A stretch of DNA of 64,000 nt from an uncultured Clostridiaceae bacterium (GCA_902477765.1 CABSIM010000001.1:80584-144583), one strand, 5' to 3'; counted from the first letter of the stretch, positions 7,561 to 17,136 are shown. Made by a program: numbers and translations. Notes: generated by a model from the sequence alone, not told the origin.

Positions 7561-8466
7561 ATGAGGAGAACGATTACGGCCGTATTCATAACCGCGCTGA
7601 CGCTGACGGGACTGGTGCTGTTTCTGGGGGCAGGCGGAAGTCTGGAACAGCAGGATGCCGCGGAGGAAGAAGAGAGACTTCTGGATGTGGAAGAAAATCA
7701 GCTGACGGAGTTTTCCTATGTCTGCGGGGAAACGGAAATGAGATTCGTAAAAAAAGACGGAGTGTGGACGGAAGCCAGGGATCCGGAAGTTCCCATGCGT
7801 CAGGATGCTGTCAGCAGCATGATCGGGGAGTTCCTTCAGGTGCCCTGTTCCGGGTCTGTCTCCCGGACGGGGGATCTCCAGGCATACGGGCTTCATACAC
7901 CGGACTGGAAAGTGGAACTTGTGACTTCAGACGGCAGGGAAATCACGGTTACCGCCGGCAGCCAGGACGGGAACGGACATTATTATGTACAGACGGGGAA
8001 TGAAGAGGATGTGGTGCTGCTGGTGAGAAGCAGTGCTTTTGAGCAGCTGACGACAGATTATGACAGTCTGGTGGAAAAGGAGAACTTTTCTTCGGAAATC
8101 GGACTGGGGAATCTGATCCAGGTGTCCATTACATCGGAAGATTACTCCAGAATTTATACCAGTGCGGACAGGAAAGACCTTGCAGTCATCGTCGGAGGCC
8201 TGGGTGCTCTTCAGTTTGACCGGTTTGCGTCCTACCATGCCCGGGAGGAAGATATGAAGCGATACGGGCTGGATGACGAAAGTGCCACGCGGTTTACCGC
8301 GGTCTATGAAGATACGGGCGGGACAGAACGTATGCTGACTCTGAAAATCGGACACACAGCCGAGGAAGCGCCGGAATGCAGATATGTATACAGGGAAGGA
8401 TCGGATATGGTGGCGTTAGCTGCTTCCGAAGTTCTGGAAAATCTTCTCTGTATCCGGAAAGAATAA
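7561..8466 (+). CDS. DUF4340-like membrane-anchored protein
   Basis: A 301-residue paralogue of the preceding lipoprotein. It has an N-terminal hydrophobic segment (about residues 5-22: AVFITALTLTGLVLFLGAG) but no lipobox cysteine, so it is probably an N-terminally anchored extracytoplasmic protein. Matching landmarks include 'FVKKDGVWTEA' against 'EYKDGKWVDS' in the neighbour, and a 'YGLDDESATRFTAVYEDTGG' segment against 'CELDEDSRITFTAEADINGE'. ATG 7561 is chosen because GGAGGTGAG lies 10 bases before it. An in-frame ATG at 7489 would add 24 residues that look non-coding. The function is unknown. Confidence 0.65.
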   Translation: MRRTITAVFITALTLTGLVLFLGAGGSLEQQDAAEEEERLLDVEENQLTEFSYVCGETEMRFVKKDGVWTEARDPEVPMRQDAVSSMIGEFLQVPCSGSVSRTGDLQAYGLHTPDWKVELVTSDGREITVTAGSQDGNGHYYVQTGNEEDVVLLVRSSAFEQLTTDYDSLVEKENFSSEIGLGNLIQVSITSEDYSRIYTSADRKDLAVIVGGLGALQFDRFASYHAREEDMKRYGLDDESATRFTAVYEDTGGTERMLTLKIGHTAEEAPECRYVYREGSDMVALAASEVLENLLCIRKE

Positions 8467-8550
8467 AAAAGGGAAAAAGAAAAGGCCGTTCCGGAACAGG
8501 AACATGTTTTCCTGACCGGAAACAGCCTCTGGAAAGTCCGGAAGCGGCCT
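8463..8550 (-). terminator. Terminator of the chromate transporter operon (minus strand)
   Basis: An AGGCCGTTCCGGA-type arm near 8483-8495 pairs with TCCGGAAGCGGCCT at 8537-8550, with one bulge. On the minus strand it is followed by TTTTCTTTTTCCCTTTTTT. It sits between the convergent DUF4340-like and chromate transporter genes. Confidence 0.65.
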
Positions 8551-9138
8551 CTAAACACCTGCAAACCGGAATACGATTCCCACCACAGCGGAAGCGGCAA
8601 TGAAGACCACAGGATGCAGATCTCTGGTCTTTTTTATTTTTGCCGTAAAGAGGTAAAGAACAACCATCAGAAGAATATTGCGGAAGCTGATAAGGTCAGT
8701 CAGCCTGCCGGTGGCAGCGTAAAACTCTTTCTGGAACAGCACCAGAACTGCCACAGTCAGACCGGCGGCAGCGATCAGCCCGGTGGAAGCCGGTCTCAGA
8801 CCGTAAAATGCGGATTTCACATATTTGCTGTCCTTGAAGGATTTCAGAAAACCGGCAATAATCAGGATGATGATGATGGACGGAGTGATCAGTCCCAGGG
8901 TGGCGATGACGGCTCCGGGAATGCCGCCTGTGGTAAAGCCCACATAGGTAGCCATGTTGACGCCGATGGGTCCGGGCGTGGATTCGGAAATGGCCACCAT
9001 GTCCGCCAGCTGTCCATGGGTGAACCAGCCGGTCTTGTCCGATATGTCATACAGGAAAGGCAGGGTAGCCATGCCCCCGCCGATGGCGAACAGGCCGGCC
9101 TTGAAGAATTCGTAAAAAAGCTGAAAATAAAGCATCAT
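8551..9138 (-). CDS. Chromate transporter, second subunit (CHR family)
   Basis: A 195-residue inner-membrane protein of the CHR (chromate ion transporter) family. Short CHR proteins work as a pair of half-size subunits. Family landmarks are FKAGLFAIGGGMATLPF near the N-terminus and ESTPGPIGVNMATYVG around residues 52-67. Several hydrophobic helices follow. It overlaps the upstream subunit gene by 4 bases (ATGA), indicating translational coupling. Chromate or another oxyanion is the inferred substrate; the real physiological role in Clostridia is unclear. Confidence 0.88.
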   Translation of the reverse strand: MMLYFQLFYEFFKAGLFAIGGGMATLPFLYDISDKTGWFTHGQLADMVAISESTPGPIGVNMATYVGFTTGGIPGAVIATLGLITPSIIIILIIAGFLKSFKDSKYVKSAFYGLRPASTGLIAAAGLTVAVLVLFQKEFYAATGRLTDLISFRNILLMVVLYLFTAKIKKTRDLHPVVFIAASAVVGIVFRFAGV

Positions 9139-9677
9139 GATTTTGCAGCCTCCTTATTTTTCAGAATAATGCCGGCAAGGGCAGCCAGAACGATAAAAAG
9201 CACCGGAGACAGACTGGTAAGGGCAGATCCCAGAAATACAATAGCGAAGATCACGAGAGTTGCCTTATCAATCACCGACTTTTTCCAGAGTTTGAGAACC
9301 GCGTTGAAAATGAGAACGCAGACACAGACACGGATTCCGGCAAAGGCATTCTGCACCGCAGCCAGATGGGCAAAATTCTGAATGAAGGCAGCAATGATGG
9401 TGATGATAATCAGAGAGGGAAACACAACGCCGAGAGTGGCGATGATTCCACCTGTGATGCCTGCAGTTTTCTGTCCTACAAAAGTAGCCGTATTGACGGC
9501 AATGATACCGGGGGTGCATTGGCCGATGGCATAATAGTCCATCAGTTCTTCTTCGGTCGCCCAGCCGCGCTTTTCCACGACTTCTTTCTGGAGGATCGGC
9601 AGCATTGCATAGCCTCCCCCGAAGGTCAGGCCGCCGATTCTGGCGAAGGTGAAGAAGAGATCAATAAGCTTGTTCAT
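9135..9677 (-). CDS. Chromate transporter, first subunit (CHR family)
   Basis: A 180-residue half-size CHR transporter, partner of the gene that overlaps its end. It has the paired motifs FARIGGLTFGGGYAMLP near the N-terminus and GQCTPGIIAVNTATFVGQ around residue 50, followed by hydrophobic helices. The start at 9677 is supported by AAAAGGAGAG about 7 bases upstream on the minus strand. A weak minus-strand promoter (TTGATT with an extended TGCTATATC) lies within the 152-base gap shared with parE. The two proteins presumably form an antiparallel heterodimer. Confidence 0.88.
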   Translation of the reverse strand: MNKLIDLFFTFARIGGLTFGGGYAMLPILQKEVVEKRGWATEEELMDYYAIGQCTPGIIAVNTATFVGQKTAGITGGIIATLGVVFPSLIIITIIAAFIQNFAHLAAVQNAFAGIRVCVCVLIFNAVLKLWKKSVIDKATLVIFAIVFLGSALTSLSPVLFIVLAALAGIILKNKEAAKS

Positions 9678-9756
9678 GATGTCTCTCCTTTTCTTGAAAT
9701 CTATATGTTAGGATATAGCAGAAACGTCCAAAAATCAATGTTCTTTTTTGAAATCC

Positions 9757-9786
9757 TTGCAAAATTCCGGTGAAAGAGTGTATAAT
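9757..9786 (+). promoter_or_regulatory. Promoter of the type II topoisomerase operon
   Basis: TTGCAA (9757-9762) and a perfect TATAAT (9781-9786) are separated by 18 bp, placed about 37 bases before the parE ribosome site. Confidence 0.8.
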
Positions 9787-9829
9787 GGTACGGACTGTAA
9801 ACTGGTAATACAAGATCTGGAGGTAAAAC

Positions 9830-11749
9830 ATGGGGAAAGCACAGTATAATGCGGACAGTATCACCGTGCTGGAGGGACTGGAAGCAGTCCGGAAACGCCC
9901 TGGTATGTATATCGGGGGTGTCGGAACAAAAGGCTTAAACCATCTGATCTATGAGATCGTGGACAACTCGGTGGATGAACATCTGGCGGGTTTCTGCACA
10001 GAAATTTACGTGACACTGGAACATGACGGTTCCTGTACCGTACGCGACAACGGCCGCGGAATTCCGGTGGAAATGCATAAAAAAGGTGTTTCCGCAGAGC
10101 GGGTGGTATTTTCTACCCTTCACGCCGGCGGAAAATTCGATAATAATTCCTATAAAACAAGCGGAGGACTGCACGGAGTGGGGTCTTCCGTTGTCAACGC
10201 CCTGTCAGAGCGTATGAAGGTGAGGGTATTCCGGGACGGACTGATCCATTACGATGAATATGAAAAAGGAATTCCGGTGGTGGAACTGAAGGACGGTCTT
10301 CTGCCTGTGGAAGGAAAGACCAGGAACACCGGAACGGAGATCCGTTTCTGGCCGGACGGAAGTATTTTTGAAAAGACCCGGTTCAAGGCGGACTGGCTGA
10401 AAAGCCGCCTCCATGAAACCGCCTACCTGAATCCGAAACTGACCATATATTATGAAAACCGGCGGGATGGGGAAGAAGAATCCGTGGTTTATTCGGAACC
10501 GGATGGTATTGTTGCCTATGTAAGGGAACTGAATTCCGGGAAAGAAGCCATTCATGAACCCATATATATCAGAGGAACGGCGGAAAACATAGAAGCAGAG
10601 ATTGCATTTCAGTTTGTGGACGCCTTTGAAGAAAATGTGCTGGGATTCTGCAATAATATTTTCACCCAGGAAGGCGGCACCCATCTGGTGGGGTTCAAGA
10701 CGAAATTTACCATGCTGATCAATTCCTATGCCAGAGAACTGGGAATTCTGAAGGAAAAGGACTCCAACTTTACCGGAGCCGATACCAGAAACGGCATGAC
10801 TGCCGTCATTGCCGTCAAACATCCGGATCCGATTTTTGAGGGACAGACCAAGACAAAACTGGCCAGTGCCGACGCCACAAAAGCGGTGTTTTCCATCTGC
10901 GGCGAGGAGCTGGAACTGTTTTTCGACAGGAATCTGGATACGCTGAAGGCCATCATCGCCTGTGCGGAAAAATCGGCAAAGATCCGGAAAGCGGAAGAAA
11001 AGGCCAAGACCAACATGCTTTCCAGATCCAGATTCTCCTTTGACAGCAACGGAAAACTTGCCAACTGCGAGAGCCGGGATCCGTCCAAATGTGAAATCTT
11101 CATCGTGGAGGGTGACTCTGCCGGCGGTTCTGCCAAGATGGGCAGGGACCGCCGATTCCAGGCGATTCTTCCGATCCGGGGAAAAATCCTCAATGTAGAA
11201 AAGGCGTCCATGGACAAGGTGCTGGCCAATGCCGAGATCAAGACCATGATCAATTCCTTCGGCTGCGGTTTTTCCGAGGGATACGGCAATGACTTTGACA
11301 TTTCGAAGCTGCGGTATCATAAAATCATTCTGATGACCGATGCGGATGTGGACGGCAGCCATATTGATACGCTGCTTCTGACGTTCCTTTACCGGTTCAT
11401 GCCGGAACTTATATACAACGGCCATGTCTATATTGCCATGCCTCCTCTTTACAAGGTGGTGCCAAAAAAGGGCGAGGAGCAGTATCTGTATGATGATAAG
11501 GCACTGGAAGATTACAAAAGGACCCACAAGGGGGACTTTACGCTTCAGCGGTATAAAGGCCTGGGAGAAATGGATGCGGAACAGCTGTGGGAGACCACGC
11601 TGAATCCGGAAAACCGGGTGCTGAAACTGGTGGAGATCGAAGACGCCAGAATGGCTTCTGAGGTAACGGAGCTTCTTATGGGAAGCGATGTGCCGCCGAG
11701 AAAACAGTTTATTTATGACCATGCCGATGAGGCGGTCATCGACGCATAG
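9830..11749 (+). CDS. parE: DNA topoisomerase IV subunit B (ParE / GyrB family)
   Basis: The ATPase subunit of a type II topoisomerase that passes one DNA duplex through another. The 639-residue protein has the GHKL ATPase domain (EIVDNSVDEH, DNGRGIP, GGLHGVGSSVVNALS), the transducer domain, and the TOPRIM domain with EGDSAGGSA and the metal-binding DADVDGSHI. GGAGGT supports ATG 9830. It is followed after 11 bases by the A subunit. The parE-parC assignment, rather than gyrB-gyrA, rests on the adjacent A subunit having glutamate at the second QRDR position and on this pair standing apart from any dnaA/recF context. A second gyrase copy is not assured. The name is therefore likely but not certain. 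Confidence 0.85.
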   Translation: MGKAQYNADSITVLEGLEAVRKRPGMYIGGVGTKGLNHLIYEIVDNSVDEHLAGFCTEIYVTLEHDGSCTVRDNGRGIPVEMHKKGVSAERVVFSTLHAGGKFDNNSYKTSGGLHGVGSSVVNALSERMKVRVFRDGLIHYDEYEKGIPVVELKDGLLPVEGKTRNTGTEIRFWPDGSIFEKTRFKADWLKSRLHETAYLNPKLTIYYENRRDGEEESVVYSEPDGIVAYVRELNSGKEAIHEPIYIRGTAENIEAEIAFQFVDAFEENVLGFCNNIFTQEGGTHLVGFKTKFTMLINSYARELGILKEKDSNFTGADTRNGMTAVIAVKHPDPIFEGQTKTKLASADATKAVFSICGEELELFFDRNLDTLKAIIACAEKSAKIRKAEEKAKTNMLSRSRFSFDSNGKLANCESRDPSKCEIFIVEGDSAGGSAKMGRDRRFQAILPIRGKILNVEKASMDKVLANAEIKTMINSFGCGFSEGYGNDFDISKLRYHKIILMTDADVDGSHIDTLLLTFLYRFMPELIYNGHVYIAMPPLYKVVPKKGEEQYLYDDKALEDYKRTHKGDFTLQRYKGLGEMDAEQLWETTLNPENRVLKLVEIEDARMASEVTELLMGSDVPPRKQFIYDHADEAVIDA

Positions 11750-11760
11750 AGGGAGAACAT

Positions 11761-13998
11761 ATGGCCGAAAAAATAGTAAGAACGGAATATTCGGAGGAAA
11801 TGCAGAAAAGTTATCTGGATTACTCCATGAGCGTCATTACGGCCCGTGCCATTCCCGATGCCCGGGACGGACTGAAACCGGTCCAGCGGCGCGTGCTGTA
11901 TGACATGAGCGAGCTTCATCTGAACCACGACAAACCTCACCGGAAATCGGCGCGTATCGTGGGAGATACCATGGGTAAGTATCATCCCCATGGAGACAGT
12001 TCCATATATGAGACTCTGGTGGTCATGTCCCAGGTATTCAAGAAGGGAATGCCTCTGGTGGACGGCCACGGAAATTTCGGCTCCATCGAGGGAGACGGGG
12101 CCGCTGCCATGCGTTACACGGAAGCGCGGCTTCAGAAGTTTGCGGAAGAGGTCTATCTGAAAGACCTGGACAAGACCGTGGAGTTTGTGTCCAATTATGA
12201 TGAGACGGAAAAGGAACCGGAAGTGCTTCCGGTACGCGTGCCCAACCTTCTGATCAACGGGGCGGAAGGAATTGCCGTGGGAATGAGTACCAGCATTCCG
12301 CCTCACAACCTGGGGGAAGTCATCGATGTGCTGAAGGCTTATATTGACAACCGGCTCCTGACGGTTCAGGACCTGATGGAATATATGCCGGGACCGGATT
12401 TTCCCACAGGCGGCATCATTGCCAATAAAAGCGATCTCCTTTCCATTTATGAAACGGGAAGCGGCAGGCTGAAACTGAGAGGCCGTATGGAAGTGGAACT
12501 GGGAAGGAGAAAGGCGGACCGGGACAAACTGGTCATTACCGAGATTCCATATACCATGATCGGGGCCGGAATCAACAAGCTGCTGGTGGACATTGCAGAT
12601 CTGGTGGAATCCAAAAAACTTCCGGATGTGGTGGATATCTCCAATCAGTCCAGCAAAGAGGGAATCCGTATTGTACTGGAGCTGAAAAAAGACGCGGACA
12701 TCCGCAGAATCCGGAATCTGCTGTATAAAAAAACCAAGCTGGAAGACACGTTCGGCGTCAATATGCTGGCCATTGCCGACGGCAGACCGGAAACCATGAA
12801 TCTGAAGGAGATTCTGAATACGTTTCTGGAATTCCAGTACCGGAATATGACGAAAAAGTACAATGTGCTTCTGGAAAAGGAACTGGAAAAGAAGGAGATT
12901 CAGGAAGGACTCATCGAAGCCTGCGACGTGATCGATCTGATTATCGCTGTCCTCAGAGGCTCAAAAAACATGAAAGATGCCAAGGAGTGCCTGATGCATG
13001 GGGATATTTCAAAAATCCGGTTCCGGGTTCCGGGATTCGAAGAGGATGCCAGGAAACTCTGTTTTACGGAAAAACAGGCCACGGCAATTCTGGAAATGCG
13101 CCTTTATAAGCTCATCGGACTGGAGATCATAGCCCTTCAGAAGGCATACAAGGAAACGCTGAAGAAAATCAGGGAATACCGTCATATTCTGTCAAGTCAG
13201 AAAAACATGGATGCGGTTATAAAAGAGGATCTGGATCATATAAAGGAAGAATTTGCCTCGCCGCGCCGTACTTCCATTGAAGACGGAGAAGAAATCGTCT
13301 GCGAAGAAGTAAAGGAAGCTGCCAGAGAAGTGGTTTTTGTCATGGACCGGTTCGGTTACTGCAAGACCATGGACAAAGCACTGTATGAAAAGAATCAGGA
13401 AACGGCTGAGACGGAAAATGTCCGCTGTCTGCCGGTGATGAGTGATGGCAGACTCTGCTTCTTTACGGATCTGGGAAGTATGTATCAGGTGAAGGTTTCC
13501 GACGTTCCGGCCGGAAAAATCAGGGACAAGGGAGTGCCCCTGGACAATATCAGCCGGTTTGACGGAAGCAGGGAGAAAATTCTGCACATGGCGGCAGCTT
13601 CGACACTTGCGGAAACAAGACTTCTGTTTGCCACGGCGCAGTCCATGGTAAAGATCGTGACAGGAAATGAATTCATCACGGCCAACCGCATGGTGTCCGC
13701 CACCAAGCTTTCCGACGGAGATACCGTGGTCTGTGTGCGTCCCGTCAGAACAGCGGGAGATGTGGTGCTGAGATCGGCGGGAGGCATGTTCCTGAAATTT
13801 TCCATGGAAGAGATTCCATGTCTGAAAAAGAATTCCAGAGGTGTCCGCGGCATGAAGCTTTCCGACGGGGATTCCCTGGAAGACGTATATTTTGCAGATG
13901 AAGAGCCGATCATCCGCTACAGAGAAAAAGAGGTGCACCTGACCCGGCTGAAGAATGCAAAACGGGACGGAAAAGGAAGTAAGGTACGCCTTTCATAA
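11761..13998 (+). CDS. parC: DNA topoisomerase IV subunit A (ParC / GyrA family)
   Basis: The DNA-cleaving subunit partnering the preceding gene. The 745-residue protein has the winged-helix/tower cleavage core with the catalytic tyrosine Y119 (AMRYTEARL), a coiled-coil tower and C-gate region (about 300-490), and a beta-pinwheel C-terminal domain. The quinolone-resistance-determining residues are S80 and E84 (HPHGDSSIYE), the unmutated state for a ParC-type protein. No clear GyrA box (QRRGGKG) is visible in the C-terminal domain, which favours topoisomerase IV over gyrase. AGAGGGAGAA precedes the ATG. It is co-transcribed with parE. Confidence 0.86.
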   Translation: MAEKIVRTEYSEEMQKSYLDYSMSVITARAIPDARDGLKPVQRRVLYDMSELHLNHDKPHRKSARIVGDTMGKYHPHGDSSIYETLVVMSQVFKKGMPLVDGHGNFGSIEGDGAAAMRYTEARLQKFAEEVYLKDLDKTVEFVSNYDETEKEPEVLPVRVPNLLINGAEGIAVGMSTSIPPHNLGEVIDVLKAYIDNRLLTVQDLMEYMPGPDFPTGGIIANKSDLLSIYETGSGRLKLRGRMEVELGRRKADRDKLVITEIPYTMIGAGINKLLVDIADLVESKKLPDVVDISNQSSKEGIRIVLELKKDADIRRIRNLLYKKTKLEDTFGVNMLAIADGRPETMNLKEILNTFLEFQYRNMTKKYNVLLEKELEKKEIQEGLIEACDVIDLIIAVLRGSKNMKDAKECLMHGDISKIRFRVPGFEEDARKLCFTEKQATAILEMRLYKLIGLEIIALQKAYKETLKKIREYRHILSSQKNMDAVIKEDLDHIKEEFASPRRTSIEDGEEIVCEEVKEAAREVVFVMDRFGYCKTMDKALYEKNQETAETENVRCLPVMSDGRLCFFTDLGSMYQVKVSDVPAGKIRDKGVPLDNISRFDGSREKILHMAAASTLAETRLLFATAQSMVKIVTGNEFITANRMVSATKLSDGDTVVCVRPVRTAGDVVLRSAGGMFLKFSMEEIPCLKKNSRGVRGMKLSDGDSLEDVYFADEEPIIRYREKEVHLTRLKNAKRDGKGSKVRLS

Positions 13999-14024
13999 AC
14001 AGAAAAAAGGAGAATGACAGCCAT

Positions 14025-14744
14025 ATGGAACTGACACCGACGCCTCATATCGGGGCAGAACGCGGAGAAATTGCGGAATCGATCCTGCTTCCAGGAGATC
14101 CGCTCCGTGCCAGGATGATTGCAGAGAAATTTTTTACGGATCCTGTACAGTTTAATTCCACCAGAAATATGCTGGGCTTTACGGGAACATGGAACGGGAA
14201 ACGGATTTCCGTCATGGGAACGGGGATGGGATGTCCGTCCATGGGAATCTATTCCCATGAACTGATTCATGCCTATGGGGTCAGAGAACTGATCCGTGTG
14301 GGAACGGCAGGTGCCATGAATGAAAAGGTAAAGGTGAGAGATCTGGTTCTGGCCATGGGAGCCTGCTCCAATACCGGATATACAAAACTTTTCGAACTTC
14401 CGGGAGAATTTTCCTGCATCAGCAGCTTCCGCCTGCTGAGAAAGGCTGCCGAAGCTGCGGAAAAACATGGCCTTTCCTTTCATGTGGGGAATGTCCTGAC
14501 TTCAGACATGTTCTATTCCCCTGTAAAAAAGGAAAAAACAGTGCCCGATTTTGCAGATATGGGTGTTCTGGCGGCAGAAATGGAGACAGCAGCCCTTTAT
14601 GCAAACGCTGCGCTGGCCGGTGCGGACGCCCTTACCATCTGTACGGTTTCCGATTCCATGGTGACCGGAGAAACCACCACGGCAGAAGAGAGGGAAACTT
14701 CTTTTCTGGATATGGTACAGGTGGCGCTGGAAACGCTTTTCTGA
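14025..14744 (+). CDS. deoD: Purine-nucleoside phosphorylase, DeoD type
   Basis: A 239-residue cytoplasmic hexameric PNP that splits purine (deoxy)nucleosides with phosphate into base and (deoxy)ribose-1-phosphate. Visible motifs are LLPGDPLRA (phosphate site), GTGMGCPSMGIYSHEL, IRVGTAGA and EMETAALYA (base/ribose site). The catalytic aspartate lies in the CTVSDSM segment. AAGGAG about 10 bases upstream supports ATG 14025. It lies 26 bases after parC and may be read through from that operon. Confidence 0.93.
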   Translation: MELTPTPHIGAERGEIAESILLPGDPLRARMIAEKFFTDPVQFNSTRNMLGFTGTWNGKRISVMGTGMGCPSMGIYSHELIHAYGVRELIRVGTAGAMNEKVKVRDLVLAMGACSNTGYTKLFELPGEFSCISSFRLLRKAAEAAEKHGLSFHVGNVLTSDMFYSPVKKEKTVPDFADMGVLAAEMETAALYANAALAGADALTICTVSDSMVTGETTTAEERETSFLDMVQVALETLF

Positions 14745-14785
14745 TCCGCGGGAGTGAAGATTCTTTGCTGAGGTTTCTTGATTTT

Positions 14786-14814
14786 TTGACGGAATTGCGG
14801 TAGGATAAGACAAT
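14786..14814 (+). promoter_or_regulatory. Weak candidate promoter before asd
   Basis: TTGACG (14786-14791) with GACAAT (14809-14814) at 17 bp spacing. The -10 matches only 4 of 6 consensus bases, so this is tentative. No riboswitch-like structure is visible in the 116-base gap. Confidence 0.35.
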
Positions 14815-14860
14815 AATACGCTGCTGTGATGAACAGAAGTGCATGAGGAGACGATGAATT

Positions 14861-15946
14861 ATGGAAAAGAAACTGAAAGTGGGAATTCTGGGCGCCACCG
14901 GCATGGTGGGCCAGAGATTTATTTCCCTTCTGGAAAACCATCCCTGGTTTGAAGTGACTACCGTAGCGGCAAGTCCCAGATCAGCAGGAAAAACATATGA
15001 AGAAGCAGTGGGCGGCAGATGGAAAATGACAACACCGATGCCGGAAGGCGTAAAGAAGCTGGTGGTCAGAAATGTCAATGATGTGGAGGATGTGGCGGCG
15101 TCCGTGGACTTTGTGTTCAGTGCCGTGGATATGACAAAAGAAGAGATCCGTGCCATTGAGGAAGCCTATGCAAAGACGGAGACTCCCGTGGTTTCCAATA
15201 ACAGTGCACACCGCTGGACTCCGGATGTCCCCATGGTGATTCCGGAAGTCAATCCGGAACACTTTTCCGTCATCCGTTCCCAGAAAAAGAGACTGGGCAC
15301 AGAACGTGGGTTTATTGCCGTAAAACCCAACTGTTCCATTCAGAGCTATGCCCCGGTGCTTTCCGCATGGAGAAAATTTGAGCCGTATGAAGTGGTGGCT
15401 ACCACATATCAGGCCATTTCCGGCGCAGGAAAAACATTCCGTGACTGGCCGGAAATGGAAGGAAACGTGATTCCCTATATCGGGGGAGAAGAGGAAAAAA
15501 GCGAACAGGAGCCGCTGCGCATCTGGGGAACCGTGGAAGGCGGACAGATCGTAAAGGCATCAGAGCCGGTGATCACCTGTCAGTGTGTGCGGGTGCCGGT
15601 GCTCAACGGACACACGGCTGCGGTTTTTGTGAAATTCAGAAAGAAACCGTCAAAAGAACAGCTGATTGAAGCCATGACTTCCTTCCGCGGCCTGCCGCAG
15701 GAATATGAGCTTCCCAGTGCGCCGAAGCAGTTTATTCAGTATCTGGAGGAAGATAACCGCCCGCAGGTGGCTCTGGATGTGGATTTTGAAAACGGCATGG
15801 GAATTTCCGTAGGGCGTCTGAGAGAAGACACGGTATATGACTGGAAATTCATCGGGCTTTCCCATAATACGGTCCGGGGAGCTGCAGGAGGCGCCATCCT
15901 CTGTGCGGAACTTCTGACAAAGCAGGGATATATCAGCAGAAGATAA
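14861..15946 (+). CDS. asd: Aspartate-semialdehyde dehydrogenase
   Basis: A 361-residue cytoplasmic enzyme converting aspartyl-phosphate to aspartate semialdehyde with NADPH, at the branch to lysine, diaminopimelate, threonine and methionine. The N-terminal Rossmann motif GILGATGMVGQRF is clear. The active-site cysteine is C158 in KPNCSIQ, and the catalytic histidine lies in NGHTAAVFVKF. Its length and the KPNCSIQ form fit the archaeal/fungal-like ASADH type often found in Clostridia rather than the E. coli type. GGAGACG lies about 10 bases upstream of ATG 14861. It is separated from the epimerase gene by 53 bases. Confidence 0.93.
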   Translation: MEKKLKVGILGATGMVGQRFISLLENHPWFEVTTVAASPRSAGKTYEEAVGGRWKMTTPMPEGVKKLVVRNVNDVEDVAASVDFVFSAVDMTKEEIRAIEEAYAKTETPVVSNNSAHRWTPDVPMVIPEVNPEHFSVIRSQKKRLGTERGFIAVKPNCSIQSYAPVLSAWRKFEPYEVVATTYQAISGAGKTFRDWPEMEGNVIPYIGGEEEKSEQEPLRIWGTVEGGQIVKASEPVITCQCVRVPVLNGHTAAVFVKFRKKPSKEQLIEAMTSFRGLPQEYELPSAPKQFIQYLEEDNRPQVALDVDFENGMGISVGRLREDTVYDWKFIGLSHNTVRGAAGGAILCAELLTKQGYISRR

Positions 15947-15999
15947 AAGTTTCATGACGGCGGGCCGGCCGGAAAACGGCCTGAAAGGGAGGAAATGCC

Positions 16000-17049
16000 A
16001 TGATCAGAAAGGAAAGCTTCGGACAGATGCCGGACGGACGTCCGGTGAGTCTCTACACCATCGAAAATCAGGGCGGTGTGTCCGCTTCATTTACAGACCT
16101 GGGAGCCGTGTGGGTGAAGATGCTGGTGCCGGACAGAAACGGGCAGACTGCAGATGTGCTGCTGGGATTTGATGATGCGGACGGATATCTGAACAACGGA
16201 CCGCATTTCGGATCCGTGGTGGGAAGAATCGCCAACCGCACGGCAGGGGGCAGATTCTCTCTGAACGGCAGGGAATATCATCTGGCAGTCAACAATGGAC
16301 CCAATAATCTGCACAGCGGCCCGGACTATTATGACAGACGGCTCTGGAACGCAGAGACGGACGCAGACGGAAACCGTGTGACCTTTTCTCTGGAAAGTCC
16401 TGACGGGGATCAGGGATTTCCGGGAAATGCCGGAATCCTGGTGACCTATTCCCTGACGGAAGATGATACCGTGGAAATTACATACAGATTCCGCTGCGAT
16501 CAGGATACGCCGGTGAATCTGACCAATCATGCCTATTTCAACCTGGGCGGACATGACGGAGGAACGGTTCTGGATCATGCAATCCGCATTGATGCGGATT
16601 TCTTTACCCCCAACGGAGCAGATTCTGTTCCCACGGGAGAAATCCTGCGGGTGGACGGCACGCCCATGGATTTCAGAACGGAAAAAAAGATCGGACAGGA
16701 AATTGACGCCGGGTTTTCGCAGCTGGTGCAGGCCGGCGGATATGATCAGAACTGGTGTCTGAATCATCCGGAGCGGGTATACAGCCCCGCAGCCTGGGCT
16801 TATGATGAAAAGAGCGGACGGGAAATGGAAGTTTTTACGGATCTTCCCGGAGTTCAGCTTTATACCGCCAACGGGCTGAAAGATACGACGGGGAAGGACG
16901 GCATTGTTTACGGGCGCCGGGAGGCATTCTGTTTTGAAACGCAGTTTTATCCGGATTCGGTCAACAGGCCGCAGTTTCCGTCTGTGATCCTGAAAGCAGG
17001 TACAGAATTTTTAAGCCGCACCGGTTACCGGTTCGGCGTCAGAAAATAA
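16000..17049 (+). CDS. galM: Aldose 1-epimerase (galactose mutarotase)
   Basis: A 349-residue cytoplasmic beta-sandwich enzyme interconverting alpha and beta anomers of galactose or glucose. Visible family residues are GRIANRTAGG, the substrate histidine in NNLHSGPD, the catalytic histidine in NLTNHAYFNLGGH, and the catalytic base glutamate in CFETQFYPDSVN near residue 315. Length is standard. AGGGAGG about 9 bases before ATG 16000 supports the start. No other galactose gene is adjacent. A terminator-like hairpin follows. Confidence 0.92.
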   Translation: MIRKESFGQMPDGRPVSLYTIENQGGVSASFTDLGAVWVKMLVPDRNGQTADVLLGFDDADGYLNNGPHFGSVVGRIANRTAGGRFSLNGREYHLAVNNGPNNLHSGPDYYDRRLWNAETDADGNRVTFSLESPDGDQGFPGNAGILVTYSLTEDDTVEITYRFRCDQDTPVNLTNHAYFNLGGHDGGTVLDHAIRIDADFFTPNGADSVPTGEILRVDGTPMDFRTEKKIGQEIDAGFSQLVQAGGYDQNWCLNHPERVYSPAAWAYDEKSGREMEVFTDLPGVQLYTANGLKDTTGKDGIVYGRREAFCFETQFYPDSVNRPQFPSVILKAGTEFLSRTGYRFGVRK

Positions 17050-17060
17050 AGCAAGGAATG

Positions 17061-17104
17061 TGCCCGGCGGTCCTGTCGGAAGGCAGAGACGGACCGGGCA
17101 TTTT
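17061..17104 (+). terminator. Terminator-like hairpin after galM
   Basis: TGCCCGG (17061-17067) pairs with CCGGGCA (17094-17100), extended imperfectly inward, and is followed by TTTT. It is moderately convincing because the T-run is short. Confidence 0.55.
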
Positions 17105-17136
17105 CAGGTTCCGGGGAAATTACAGAAAGGAAATCC

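Noticed and set aside
10205..11722. Long minus-strand open frame (about 505 codons) opposite parE.
   Set aside because: Shadow of the strongly conserved parE coding frame, with no ribosome site and an unnatural amino-acid composition.
14745..14860. Possible lysine riboswitch before asd.
   Set aside because: The gap is only 116 bases and shows none of the expected multi-helix structure.
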